Below are positions 11,876 to 23,697 of a stretch of 64,000 bases of DNA, piece after piece (the stretch's first letter is position 1; every line of letters starts with the position of its first letter). The notes below the pieces were generated by a model, which was not told the origin of the DNA, made no database searches, and saw only the letters and a program-made list of their open reading frames with translations. Source of the stretch: Imbricaverruca yamaguchii. Its lineage: Eukaryota; Arthropoda; Thecostraca; Neoverrucidae. Made by a program: the position numbers and the translations under genes. The stretch is from contig JAOTOL010001370.1 of NCBI GenBank assembly GCA_034440575.1, positions 291,501-355,500 on the forward strand, given 5' to 3'.

Positions 11876-13378
11876 CCTGTCAACCACAGGTCCACCCTGT
11901 CAGTCACAGGTCCACCCTGTCAGTCACAGGTCCACCCTGTCAATAGGTCCACACTGTCAGTCACAGGTCTACCCTGTCAGCCACGTGTCCACCCTGTCAG
12001 TCACAGGTCCACCCTGTCAATAGGTCCACACTGTCAGCCACAGGTCCGCCCTGTCAGCCACGTGTCCACCCTGTCAGTCACAGGTCCACCCTGTCAGTCA
12101 CAGGTCCACCCTGTCAGTCACAGGTCCACCCTGTCAATATGTCCACACTGTCAGCCACAGGTCCGCCCTGTCAGCCACGTGTCCACCCTGTCAGTCACAG
12201 GTCTACCCTGTCAGCCACGTGTCCACCCTGTCAGCCACAGGTCCACCCTGTCAGTCACAGGTCCACCCTGTCAGTCACAGGTCCACCCTGTCAGCCACAG
12301 GTCTACCCTGTCAGCCACAGGTCCACCCTGTCAGCCACAGGTCCACCCTGTCAGCCACAGGTCCACCCTGTCACACAGGTCCACCCTGTCAGCCACAGGT
12401 CCGCCCTGTCAGCCACGGGTCCACCCTGTCAGTCACAGGTCCACCCTGTCAGCCACGTGTCCACCCTGTCAGCCACAGGTCCACCCTGTCAGCCACAGGT
12501 CCACCCTGTCAGTCACAGGTCCACCCTGTCAGCCACAGGTCTAACCTGTCAGCCACAGGTCCACTCTGTCAGCCACAGGTCTACCCTGTCGGCCACGTGT
12601 CCACCCTGTCAGCCACAGGTCCACCCTGTCAGCCACAGGTCCACCCTGTCAGTTATAGGTCCACCCTGTCAACCACAGGTCCACCCTGTCAGCCACAGGT
12701 CCATCCTGTCAGTCACAGGTCCACCCTGTCAGCCACAGGTCCACCCTGTCAGCCACAGGTCCACCCTGTCAGCCACAGGTCCACCCTGTCAGCCACAGGT
12801 CCACCCTGTCAGTTATAGGTCCACCCTGTCAACCACAGGTCCACCCTGTCAGCCACAGGTCCATCCTGTCAGTCACAGGTCCACCCTGTCAGCCACAGGT
12901 CCACCCTGTCAGCCACAGGTCTACCCTGTCAGCCACAGGTCCACTCTGTCAGCCACATGTCTACCCTGTCGGCCACGTGTCCACCCTGTCAGCCACAGGT
13001 CCACCCTGTGAGCCACAGGTCCACCCTGTCAGCCACAGGTCCACCCTGTCAGCCACAGGTTCGCCCTGTCAGCCACAGGTCCACCCTGTAACCACAGGTC
13101 AACCCTGTCGGCCACAGGTCCACCCTGTCAGTCACAGGTCCACCCTGTCAGCCACAGGTCCGCCCTGTCAGCCACAGGTCCATCCTGTCAGTCACAGGTC
13201 CACCCTGTCAGCCACAGGTCCACCCTGTCAGCCACAGGTCCACCCTGTCAGCCACAGGTCCACCCTGTCAGCCACAGGTCCACCCTGTGAGCCACAGGTC
13301 CACCCTGTCAGCCACAGGTCCACCCTGTCAGCCACAGGTCCGCCCTGTCAGCCACAGGTCCACCCTGTCAGTCACAGC
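11876..13378. repeat. 20-bp minisatellite, about 75 units, with higher-order repeats
   Basis: The unit is CAGCCACAGGTCCACCCTGT. Variant positions include GCC/GTC, ACAGGT/ACGTGT and CCACC/CTACC/CCGCC. Variants recur in blocks: a module marked by AGTTATAGGT is repeated exactly at 12651 and 12811 (160 bp, 8 units). A block marked by CAATAGGTCCACACTGTC or CAATATG recurs at about 11940, 12016 and 12134. Occasional 1-3 bp deletions (about 12372, 13090) break the register. The long plus-strand frames of up to 345 codons are products of the repeat. Confidence 0.96.
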
Positions 13379-13407
13379 TGACGCGTAGTTGCGTCAGCGT
13401 CAAGCGG

Positions 13408-13545
13408 GCTCCATGTGATGTGGCACGTAGGCTCCATGTGATGTGGCACGTGGGCTCCATGTGATGTGGCACGTGGGCTCCATGCGATGTGGCACGTGGG
13501 CTCCATGCGATGTGGCACGTGGGCTCCATGTGACGTGGCACACGT
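13408..13545. repeat. 23-bp minisatellite, about 6 units, E-box in each
   Basis: The unit is 23 bp and reads CCATGTGATGTGGCACGTGG plus GCT. Most units contain CACGTG, the palindromic E-box core. A variant CCATGCGATG occupies the middle two units. The array begins about 30 bp after the 20-bp array and ends where dispersed repeat R4 begins. Confidence 0.9.
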
Positions 13546-13547
13546 GC

Positions 13548-13999
13548 AGGCGCCGCTCCGGCCCTTCGTGAGTCGGTCAGCCAATCTCTCCCAGACTGCC
13601 CTACTAGAGCGCATGCTACCAATCACTACTAGCACGCGACAGCCAGAGTGAGAGGCGCTGTGGGCAATTACTTCTGTGGCCACACGATAAGGCGCCATCG
13701 GTGTCCTTCGACATGTGTCGGTTAATGCCGGTAGCATGCCAAACTTAACTTTCTTGCCAGCCCTCCCCCACCCCAAATACCAAATTATCTTGTGATAAAA
13801 TGAACTAAGCTTTATCAAAACCGTCACAACCATCTTAGAGAAGATGCATCACCCCTCCCCGCGTTCAGTATCTGATGTCACATGCACAAGCGTACAACTC
13901 CTTTAACGTAAATATACACAGGTATTGAACTTGCATGCAAAACCCACTCGCTTTAAAGGTAGCACGAATCACCTCTGCAATTCGGTAGTTCCCTGTTTA
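13548..13999 (+). repeat. Dispersed repeat R4, copy a
   Basis: This segment matches 42050-42510 in the same orientation. Shared landmarks in order are CCCTTCGTG, ACTACTA(G/A)CACG, GGCCACACG/CGCCACACG, CAAATTATCTTGTG, TCCTTTAACGTAAAT, CTTGCATGCAAAAC and CACTTTAAAGGT-like text. Identity by eye is around 70 percent with indels. No terminal repeats or coding potential are seen, so its class is unknown. Confidence 0.75.
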
Positions 14000-14659
14000 C
14001 ACACTTAAACATATTTGACCATCCTTAGCAGAGCAATCTGTCGTTATTGGTGCTTAATGGGGAGGGCGGAGCGCAGATTATCTCCCCTTACTACCTGTAA
14101 AACTAACCATAAAACTGTCTGCTTCTTAAAGTTCTGGTGCTAATTTGTTACAACGGTTTCTTATTTTTAACACCAACAATAAGAAGAAAAACTCTTATTC
14201 CGCAGCTATTAGAGGCAGTCATAACTTTGGATAATTAAAACAATCGCAGGGCAGTGGGGAGCGTGGAAGTTTCCCACATGAGGCTTTCTTCTTCTTGCTT
14301 TCCCAATTGTCCCAATGCAAGCTGGTAACGTGGGCAGTGTCCGTTGCTGGTCCACAAACCCGGCTCTAGCAGTAGCTTGTCTATCTGAGACAATGACGAC
14401 GCGCTTGACCATTTCTAGCCTCGTCTTCGGTGTAGAGTTCCTTGGCTTTTCCCAGCCAAGTGCATTGATACTTGTGAGCCATGTGCACGAATAAGATACC
14501 TGTCAGAAGCCAAGTGGAAGTGCAGCGAGATATCAGTAAATGCTCAGATTTGTAAGTCACGAAAAATGGATGGGAAATATGTCGCACCGACGATTGTTGC
14601 AAGCATATACAATTTAGCTTCTTTTAAGCGGAAAGACATCAGATTTCAGAAGTGCTATA

Positions 14660-14800
14660 GTCTCCCTATGACCTTTCACGACAAAACCAACGTAAGCCCT
14701 TCTGCCCGCGATCCCAAATCAATAGCGTAGCTTTTCCACCGGGCAGCACAATTCCCAGCTGACCATGCGTCTAAAACGTTTGTCGTGTGAGTGATAACAA
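14660..14800 (+). repeat. Dispersed repeat R5, copy a
   Basis: It matches 16630-16778 in the same orientation. Shared blocks are TGACCTT(T/G)CACGA, AAACCAAC, a CACAATTCCCAGCTGACCAT / CACACTTTCCAGCTAACCAT pair, and TTTGTCGT(G/C)TGAGTGA. It is short, diverged and non-coding. Confidence 0.6.
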
Positions 14801-15830
14801 ATTGTCTCCAGTGTCAGCTGCTACGCTACCGAGAAGAAGACAAAAACAGACGTCTGAGTACAGCGCCCCTCCCCTTGCCGTCGCGACTCGTTCCACCACT
14901 ATTGTTGATAATCTGCTGTTTTTAGCAACTTTCACCCAGGAATCTTTGAAATTCTTCGGGATTTATGAGCAAATTGTTCAGTGTGCGTGACAAACAAGCT
15001 AGCTGAATCGTTGCACTGTGCTTCACAAGATGGGTGGTGATTGCAATTATGACTTTGTTATTTATATAGCTTGCATTGATTAATTATAAAAGTCAACTGA
15101 AAGACCGGTTGAAAGACCGGCATATACTCAAAGATCAGTCAAAAAGCCCACTGGTTTTGACCGGGCTTTCTGACTGGGCGTCCTGCCCTTCCATATGCCA
15201 CCTCTGGTGAGGACCCTAGCCTTCCCCTCCCCATAGTCCGTCCCCTGCCACGTAGCTGGGTGTGTGTGTTTGGCTGTCACTGACGTAATCTGGGGGGGGG
15301 TTGCCACTGACGTAATCCGGCGTGGGATGAGCGGGAGCAGCGCGGACGCTTTCAATTACGTGAGAAGCGGAGCAGCGACAGTTGACGGATGAGTCCGCTG
15401 CCACCTGCCACAGATATTAATGGCCTCAGCTTGTTACGGCCGCGCAGCCTTGGTCCGCTCATCCGGCCGGCAGCTCATAGCTCCACTCGCTCCGCAGGTG
15501 CTCACGTGGCCAATTTCCACAGCAGCGATAGCTGTGTAGCTGTCTGGCCGCCCAGTTGCAGCAGAAGTTTCACCTCACCTAGCCTATTGATTCAGCAGCA
15601 GTTGCCTTCCCAATCAGGCGATCATTTCACTGCTGTCAGTGTTACAGCAGTGACTGCATGACACTGACAGCTGAAACACTGACAACCTATCGTCCAATTA
15701 CTTGCCAATACGACTGATACCCAATGCCATCCTCCTCACCATGAGCTAAGCGCCTGGCCAGCTGCCCCAGCAGCAGCTGCTGCTTACCAGGACACCGGCC
15801 AGCGTGGCCGTCCAGAGCGGACAATCGGAG

Positions 15831-15864
15831 GGATGCGGAGGGATGCGGAGGGATGCGGAGGGAG
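15831..15864. repeat. 10-bp tandem repeat GGATGCGGAG x3
   Basis: Three exact copies of GGATGCGGAG lie in line, followed by a partial unit. Confidence 0.9.
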
Positions 15865-16629
15865 GAAGTGGCAAACTCGGGGTGGTTGTCTTGAAGCGGC
15901 AACTTCCACTCAAATCCACGCGCTATGTTTCGAGAATCTATGCTGACACGTGTTTACGTGAGCGGAGATTACATTGTGAGTATTGATTTATGCGTCATCG
16001 AGTGACACAAATACTGGTTCGTCTTCCATACTTTCATAACTTTACGTATGCCCCATGGGTGATTTAGTGATATAATCTTCTTGTCAAATCGAATGGTTGC
16101 TCCTCCATGGTTTTCATTCAAATATGATCCAATAATATTGCGTGGTCATGACCACGTTTTGATGCGCATATTTCTGCTTCGGTGTTTACTCTTTACCTGT
16201 ATTTCAAGATACAGCCCAGGTCTGCAACGTTAATTTCGGAATTGAATTTGGGCCCATTGCCATTAAATCTCGATGGCCGCAATATACCATCGCCGGACGA
16301 TTGCGGGTTCGATACCTATCGCAGGCAGAAAATTTCGCCCAAGGAAGCTAACCAGGGCATGCACCTCACCAGAGTACCGGTTGCACGAGCCAGACACGCT
16401 GTGTCATTGGCGACAAATGATGAAAATCCGTGATGGTCTTCGGTCCCACTCCAGGAGAGCTGGCAGTTCAGAAGTCAACAGTACTGATATTTATCGCTGA
16501 TGAAAAATCGTGGAGGAAATGCTGTCGCATTTATGAGACAGCCTTCGCTTACAAGCCAGTGCTGCAAGCAGCGTAAAATGTGTCTTCCCGTCAAGTGAAA
16601 AGTAGTCGTATATAAAAATATATCAATAC

Positions 16630-16778
16630 CATCGTGACCTTGCACGAAAAACCAACCTAAACCTCTCTCGTCCCACGGTCCAAAATCAGTGGCGTCACTT
16701 TGCGATCCGGCACCACACTTTCCAGCTAACCATTCGTCGAGCAGCTAAATTTGTCGTCTGAGTGACAAGGAACGATCG
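16630..16778 (+). repeat. Dispersed repeat R5, copy b
   Basis: Partner of the 14660-14800 segment, lying 2 kb downstream in the same orientation. It could be an old local duplication and not a mobile element. Confidence 0.6.
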
Positions 16779-16789
16779 ACAACGCCAGA

Positions 16790-18029
16790 CTGTATTACCG
16801 ACAAATTTATATATGTCGCAGCACACACCATTGGCGCGTATAAAAAATAACAGTGATAGGCCAGGGGAACAGCCAGGATTTTATTGAAAAGGAGGGGCAT
16901 GCAAACATGTTATTCTACGGAGAACCACATCGGAGCGCTTCACGCGCTGAAAAAACCTAGTTTGGCATATTGTAAACCCCAAAAGTTCTTATGGGGTGGG
17001 GGCGGCACTACCTTTCCTGCGCCTCTGAGCGAGGAATCTTCCGGCTTGCTGATGAGTAATTGCGTTACTTACAATTTGCATATTTACGGGTTGCAACACG
17101 TCTATATGTTGTAATACGTTTTAGGAATGGAAAGTGAATGCATCGTTTTTCTTTGGTACTGTGTGTTACTGGGCTAAAACATTTTTGAAAGTAAAGGGAA
17201 TGCTAATCTGGAATAGTATTCGGGTATGCAAAACAGTGACGGTGCAGAATTTAGGAATAACCATTTTGCATACAAATCAGAAATAAGCATTAAGAAGAGA
17301 TCAGCACAAACGCGAAAGTGAAGTTAGTGAAAGAGCTGTGTTGGGATATTTTTCCGCTGCACCAGAATCCACATGGTTGTTTCGCTGCTAAACGTTTGCC
17401 GACTCGTGTGAGACCCTGTTGCGCCCGACCGTTCAGAGTTCCCCAGCAGTGACGACGGGCTGGACCTCCAGGCGGGCCGATGTCTGCCGTATCTCGGATG
17501 TTTATGATTCTCCTGAACTTGAAATACTATACACCTGCGGCAATCAGCTGTCAAGTTGATGGAGAGCTGCGAGGCCGGCGGCGCCCGCGCCGGAGACCTG
17601 TTGATGCTGTGAGTCACAGTGTACGAGGGCGCTGACAAGGCGAGACGCGAGATCGGCTGCGAGCTGCACGCTGCAGCAGAACCAACAGAATATGACGGAG
17701 CCTACAACAGGACCAGCAGAATATGACGGAGCTTCCAAACGGTCTCACCCTCCATGACAGAACGCAACCTTCGGTTAAGTGAGTGACAAGAGGAATCAAC
17801 TGTTGAGTGTAACACAATTGTTGAGTTGTAATGGATGCGTTGCTACAATAGTCGAATTCAGGTGCTAGCATGTCGAGAGACGCCAGTGTACGAAAGGGGA
17901 GACTGGCGCTCTAACAGGAGTGGAACGACGCAACACCTCCACCACGACTGATGTCGTTCAGAGTATTTACTCACTAGTTGGGGAACTGATAGTTATGTAC
18001 GCCAGGTACCCTACTGTGCTCCTGCCTGC
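16790..18029. other. Near-unique sequence, no gene recognised
   Basis: No domain or RNA gene was recognised. A short imperfect duplication, CAGCAGAA(C/T)... AATATGACGGAGC, occurs near 17672-17730. Confidence 0.4.
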
Positions 18030-18400
18030 GTGATGGCGAGGTGTGTCGGTGGGGTGTCGGCGGGATGTCGGCGAGGTGTGATGTCGGCGAGGTGTGATGT
18101 CGGCGAGGTGTGATGTCGGAGGTGTGCCGGCATGATGTAGGTGGGGTGTCGGTGAGGTGTCGGCGAGGTGTGATGTCGGAGGTGTGCTGGTATGATGCAG
18201 ATGGGGTGTCGGTGAGGTGTCGGCGGGGTGTCGGTGTGATGTCGCAGTGTGCCGGCGGTATGTTAGCGGTGTGTCCATGTGATACCAGCGAGGTGTCTGT
18301 GGGGTGTCGGCGATGTGTCGGCGGTGTTCAGGTGCGATGTTGGTGGGGTGTCGGCGAGGTGTCGACGAGGTGTCGACGGGGTGTCGGTGGAATGTTGACG
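18030..18400. repeat. Degenerate GGTGTCGGCG-type minisatellite
   Basis: A roughly 10-12 bp theme, GGTGTCGGCGA or GGTGTGATGTCGGCGA, recurs over 370 bp with substitutions (GGTGTGCCGGCATGATG and similar). The minus strand reads as His/Pro/Thr-rich open sequence by composition only. Confidence 0.85.
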
Positions 18401-18572
18401 GCCGGCGAGGCAAGGGCGGAGAGTGGGCCGGCAGCCTGCCACCTTTTCGACACCAGACTCAAAATACCTCTGTTGTGACAGCGCCGCGAGTTACGGCGCT
18501 CAAACCGGGCCACCTCTCCTCCAGCCTCTGGATGATCACTGTGACCGATCGCCGGCTACTCTGGCTCGATCT

Positions 18573-18617
18573 GGCGCGCGTCACGCACGTCACGCACGTC
18601 GCGCACGTCACGCACCG
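18573..18617. repeat. 9-bp (CACGCACGT) tandem repeat
   Basis: CACGCACGT is repeated about four times with one CGCGCACGT variant. Confidence 0.85.
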
Positions 18618-18639
18618 CTCTGACAGCGGAGCTGCCTGA

Positions 18640-19904
18640 GCGGTGCGGCTCCTTGATGAGTCAACACACACGCAACACGGCTGGCCTCGTGGTGGAAACG
18701 CGAGCTGAGTGTATGGATGGACTTCATATCCCGTCGATAGAGTTAATAATCTATAACTTTTGAAGTAAACTTTATTTCGATGACCGGTAACAGTAGACAG
18801 TATAGGCCATAGCGTTACAATGTTTTGGATATTCAAATTCATGGCACAGTGCACCGATGTGGTAATCTTCAAAGGGGTTTGATTAGGCAATTCGTACGAC
18901 CTTGGTGGAGGTGACGAACACTGTTTTAGCGGTGAATATAATTCGCTAACGAGGTCAGGGTCAGAAATTCCCGGTATCAAATCCGGCCCTTACCTGAAAA
19001 CTAATATTTCGATGGTCACTTGGGGGCTAGCAGCAAATAGATTCTCCCGCCCGGAGCTGTAAACGACTTCAAAGTTTCTTCTGATCGGAAGACCGAGAGG
19101 TGTGATGTGGCCGGCCAAGTGTGATGGCCGCGAAATTTTCCAGTAAAAAACGAATCAGGTGCTTTTATTTATGATTTCCAGCCAATGTTGACCGTTTTCC
19201 CACTTGTCGAACTATGCGTTGGGTGCAGTACGAGTGGTGGGGTATTGCAAAATCGACATTTCAGCGGTATGATGTATCATAACGAAAAGTTATTCCGAGC
19301 ACATATTTCACTCGTCCTGCTCCTCCAAATATAGGCTCTTCTCTCTCCATCAATTAAATTATGTATTGGAACTATTACGGCCAATGGAAATTTTTTTTTT
19401 CATACAATAAAAATAGATCTTGGTATTGAGTTGCTTGCTGTCGTCAATTGCCTCCCGTCAGTTAACAAACACAAATTACTCTTCAGGATTCACATTTGCC
19501 TACTTTCGAACAATCAGGATAGGATGTGAAGCTACAATCCTTAATTTTTTAGTCGTGTTGTCAGGCGCGGCAGAGCGCACCACAGCAAGAAGTGCCGTAC
19601 TTTCGGGAGTTAGGCAACGTGCTTGTGCCTTCTGAAAAGCACCTCGCCTATGCAATGATGAATGCACAGCATGGCAGATCACTTTTCAAATAAAAATAGC
19701 ATTTTAGCTGGTCAAAGTATTCAATGATTTGGCTCAGTGGAAGCACACTTACAACCATTTGTACCAAAGCCGATCAATTTTTAGGGGTTGCACATCGACC
19801 ATGGCATATTTTTCGGACTTTGTCCAAATGGCAACTTCCTACTGGATCAAGATACGACACGAAATAGCTATACCTTCTGAATCCTGTCGAAAGAAGTCAT
19901 CTCA
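18640..19904. other. Near-unique sequence, no gene recognised
   Basis: AT-rich non-repetitive DNA. Open frames are short and unrecognised. Confidence 0.4.
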
Positions 19905-20711
19905 GGTGCTAAGTAAAATAATTTCGCAGCGCCAGGCCACAGCAATCGGCGCTGATACCCTTCTCGTATATTGACAAAAGGCAAGTACTATTGGCAACAC
20001 TAGCGACTTGTTGGATGTATATTGTTACGCTCCATAGTTTCAAAGTCATGTTAGGTCACCGAGGTCAGATCAGGTCAAGTTCATGACAGGTTAATGGACC
20101 TTGGTAAACTGGAATGTTGTCATAAATGCAAATGACTGTCATGCAATTGATGCCACTTTGCATGCTACTCCCTACAGATCCTGAAAGCTATTGTTTGCCA
20201 TTGTATACCTTAGCGTTTCCATACTTTATTCATGTATTTCACTCCTTTCTTTGAGAAATAGATTGCGCGAAGCCGCCCAACGGAGCAGTCGGGTGGGCGG
20301 CCCGTTTCAAGTAACTGGAGCAGGTAATGACCTGATAAAGTAGTTCTGCTATATAAGTGGCCTGAGGTCAAATACCGGGTCTAGCATCTGTATTGCATCA
20401 TTAGTAATGCCCAAACCATCATTGATGCCCATTTTGGAGCATTTAAACATAATCACAGCAATACATAACAATAACGAGCCAATCCACCAAAAACCAGGAA
20501 ATTTGGATAGTTTGACCTCATTTGACCTTGAGAATATTGACCTAAGGTCATGAAATTTTCCCACATTAGAGTTCACTATCGTACCCATCCACCCAGATAA
20601 TTTTGTTGCTCCAGCTTCATTAGGAGCCGAGATCTGCCACGCAAAACCAGGACATTTTGATAGTTTGACCTCATTTGACCTTGCAAATATTGACCTAAGA
20701 TCATGAAATTT
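19905..20711 (+). mobile_element. TTAA family F1, 5'-truncated and rearranged (copy F1b)
   Basis: It starts inside module A (GCGCCAGGCCAC, then CGGCGCTGAT), passes the AGGTCA cluster near 20060-20085 and continues through module B. At 20635/20636 the text jumps back: after GGAGCCGAGATCT it re-enters B at GCCACGCAAAACCAGG and repeats about 75 bp. It is then cut by F2b at about 20712. The minus-strand 80-codon frame of module B is open here (20349-20588). Confidence 0.85.
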
Positions 20712-21504
20712 GTCTCGGGGGGGGGGCGGTTTGTAATCTCATTTAAAATCCAAACTAAGCATTGCACGAAAACAAAAGAGGTGTCCTCGGAAAACGCTTG
20801 ACGATTAGGGTCCGTGTCAACCCCGAAAACAACTCCCAAAGTGACGTCACCAGGGGGGGAGGGGTGGCTAGATTTTCACGACTTTTCACGACTTACATTA
20901 TGTTTCTGGCTCTGGTGAGTTAATTTTGGGTATATATGAAGAAACAAAATTCATTCGGAATGAGAAAAGGACAGCGAAATCGACCAGCGCTAGATTTTAT
21001 TTGCCCCCCCAAGAATAATTATTTTTGAATTTTCAAAATTTTTAGTTTTCAAGTTTCGTTTCATTTTCCTTTCCCATTGGGTAGAGAAGACTGAGAAACG
21101 TTGTCAGAAGTCAACTTTCCCCAACAAGAAATGCTTACTTTAGCCTCTATTTGAATTGCAATTTGGCAAATACGCAATATTTATGTGGAGTCAAAAACGG
21201 AAAAAAATCCACTCGTACGTTTTGTTGCACCCCTACAGATAAGCAAACGTTGAAAGTTTCATTAAAATATCTGTATCTGTTAAAGCGTGACGACTGGTTT
21301 AACTTTTTTTTTGGAGGTGACGTCACTTGACCTTGACTAACTCGTTGACCCTACATGACCTGACTTCAAAATTTTGAACGTGACAACATGCCAAGTTGAT
21401 GTGGAAAAGGTATGCCAAATTTTTGCGCGCTGCCCCGCGCCGTTCGTCCACCATCCGCGAAAAGCTGAGGGGGGCGGTTGAAGACCTCCTCGAGACGAGA
21501 CGGG
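20712..21504 (+). mobile_element. TTAA family F2, 5'-clipped (copy F2b)
   Basis: From GTCTCGGGGG the sequence follows the 26.9-kb copy throughout. Shared text includes GCACGAAAAC(A/G)AAAGAGGTGT, ACTTACATTATGTTT, GAAAGTTTCATTAAAATATC and CTTGACCTTGACTAACTCG. It ends GAGACGGGTTAA, and that TTAA (21505-21508) is also the start of F1c. The first 40 bp of the element is absent, replaced by the truncated end of F1b. Confidence 0.85.
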
Positions 21505-21508
21505 TTAA

Positions 21509-22851
21509 TACGCGCCCTGGAGGGGGGGGGGGGCGAAATCCGCCCACCCCTCCGGTTTCTCGTAGATACCTCCAGATTTTACCGGCTGATATACGCCATT
21601 ATTTGTGTACCTGCCAATAAATGACCGGCGCGTTGTTTGAAGAAGGAAAAATTAAAATCGACTGAAATGTTTTCGAGTTAAGGGTCGCTAAAGTCAAAAT
21701 AATCTTCCCGCGCCAGATCACAAATATCGTCGCTGATGCGCTTCCGGTATACTTGCAAAAAGGAAGCGTTCTTGGCAAAACTAGCGACTTGTTTGATGTG
21801 CATTGTCATGCTACATTGTTCCAGAGTCATGTCAAGTCACCGAGGTCAAGTCAGGTCAAGTTCATAACAGGTTAACACACGCTCTAGAGGGGGTATGGGG
21901 AAATCCGCTAATCCTTCCGATTTTTCGTACATAACTCCATATTGTACCGGCCGATATACGCCAAATGTATCGCGTACCAGCTTCGAAATGACCGGCGCAT
22001 TGTCTAAAGCAAGACAAGTAGAAATCGGCCGAGAAGTTTTCAACTTAGGGGCCGTTAAAGTAAAAACAATTCACAGCTCCAGACCACAAAAATCGGTGCT
22101 GATGCGCTTCCCGCATATTGGCAATAGGGAAGTGTTCTTGACAACACTAGCGACTTGTTTGATGCATATTGTTATGCTATATAATTTAAAAGTCATGTTA
22201 GGTCGCCGAGGTCAAGTCAGTTCAAGTTCATGACAGGCTAATGGAGGCAAACTTGGTCAACTGGAATGTGTCATAAATGCAAATGACTGTCATGCGATTG
22301 ATGTCACATTACATGTTACTCCCTATACATCCCGAAATCTACTGTTTGTCATTGTGTGCCTAAGCATTTCCATCCTTTATTCATGTATTTCACTCCTTTA
22401 TTTGCGAAGCCGATTGTGCCGAGCCGCCCAACGGAGCAGTCGGGATGGGAGCTCGGTTCCGGTAACTGGAGCAGGTAATGACCAAATAAAGTGCTCCTAT
22501 ATAGGTGACCTGCGGTCAAATGGCGGATCAGACATCTGTATTGCATCATGAGTAATGTCCAAAACATCATTAATGCCAATTTTGGAGCATTTAAACACAA
22601 ACACAGTGATCCATAACAATGACGAGCCAAGCCACACAAAACCAGAAAATTTTGCTATTTTGACCTCATTTGACCGTGCAGATATTGACCTAAAGTCATG
22701 CACTTTGCACACAATAGAGTTCACTATCGTGCCCATCCACCCTGTGAATTTCGTTGCTCTAGCCTTCATAGGAGCTGAGACCTTAGGGGGGGGCGGAATC
22801 CGCCCCCCCTCCCCAGGGCGCGTTATTTTCAGAGGCCCTCCAGGGCGCGTG
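21509..22851 (+). mobile_element. TTAA family F1, near-complete (copy F1c)
   Basis: It starts TTAA-TACGCGCCCTGGAGGGG, with module A at 21509-21870 and a second A at about 21873-22235. The second A begins AACACACGCTCTAGAGGGGG. Module B follows and ends CCCTCCAGGGCGCGTG. The right target site has decayed (GAAT in place of TTAA). An 80-codon minus-strand frame in B remains open (22497-22769). Confidence 0.88.
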
Positions 22852-23626
22852 GAATATTGTATTTCTCCGTATCTCCATATGTAGTCTGCCGTTGTCTGAG
22901 TTCTTTGGGGTATATTGGGTTATCCTGGTATGAAACAGAGTAAGCTTGCAAGTAGTAAACTAAAACCTACGTCGATGTAGTAAGTAGCAAAAATGTATAT
23001 AAAGCAGGCTACTGGTTGTCTACAGTGTATCCGTGATACTAAAGTCTGGGCTTTCCAAACAAGTACCAATTGGCACAGTTGATAATTTGCAAAGGTGAGC
23101 TCACGAAGCCATTTTTTTCACAAGTCAGTAAAAAATATGCCTCAAAATAGCAATGTGCTTTTGATGTTGATGTTTTTCTCTTTTACTTTAATGATTCAAA
23201 CTGCAGCTATATTTTTGCCTGCAGTTGAGTTTTTGTTTATAATTACATTTGCTATTTTATTTACTTAATTTATTTATAATCACATATGCATCTTTGCAAT
23301 AGTTTGATGCAATGCCGAACAAATCCATCATACGCATGTTTTCTGGAAGTCTTGATGATAATTTTTTTCATTAACTCGTGGCAAACGCGACGCACTTATT
23401 CAACCGAACGATTTTGCTAGTGGAGTAAATTTACTTCGACTTACTTAAAATGAAGTATGTCATCCTATTCACAGATGGGCAAATTAAAGGAATGCAGGAG
23501 GTGAGATGGGCGAAGACCACTGCATTTTCTTGATGGGGGAGTGGGTCTTTATGTCCTTGAAAATTGTTGGACGGGAGGAGATTAGTCTTCATATACCAAG
23601 TCCCGGATAATATATATGTACGCTTA

Positions 23627-23629
<3 letters not shown>
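22852..23629. other. AT-rich near-unique sequence
   Basis: No gene or known repeat was recognised between F1c and the TA microsatellite. Confidence 0.4.

Positions 23630-23690
<61 letters not shown>
23630..23690. repeat. (TA)n microsatellite, about 30 units
   Basis: Uninterrupted TA dinucleotides grade into GTGTGTGT at the 3' end. Confidence 0.97.

Positions 23691-23697
<7 letters not shown>

Noticed and set aside
11507..13381. Plus-strand frames of up to 345 codons (Cys/His/Pro/Ser repeats)
   Set aside because: Products of the 40-bp and 20-bp minisatellites; several frames are open at once and small deletions shift them.
15105..15180. Possible repeat with 32900-33000 (GACCGGTTGAAAGACC, GACCGGGCTTTC)
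   Set aside because: Only short phrases agree; I could not follow an alignment beyond about 20 bases.
17967..18413. His/Pro/Thr-rich minus-strand protein
   Set aside because: Arises from the degenerate GGTGTCGGCG repeat.
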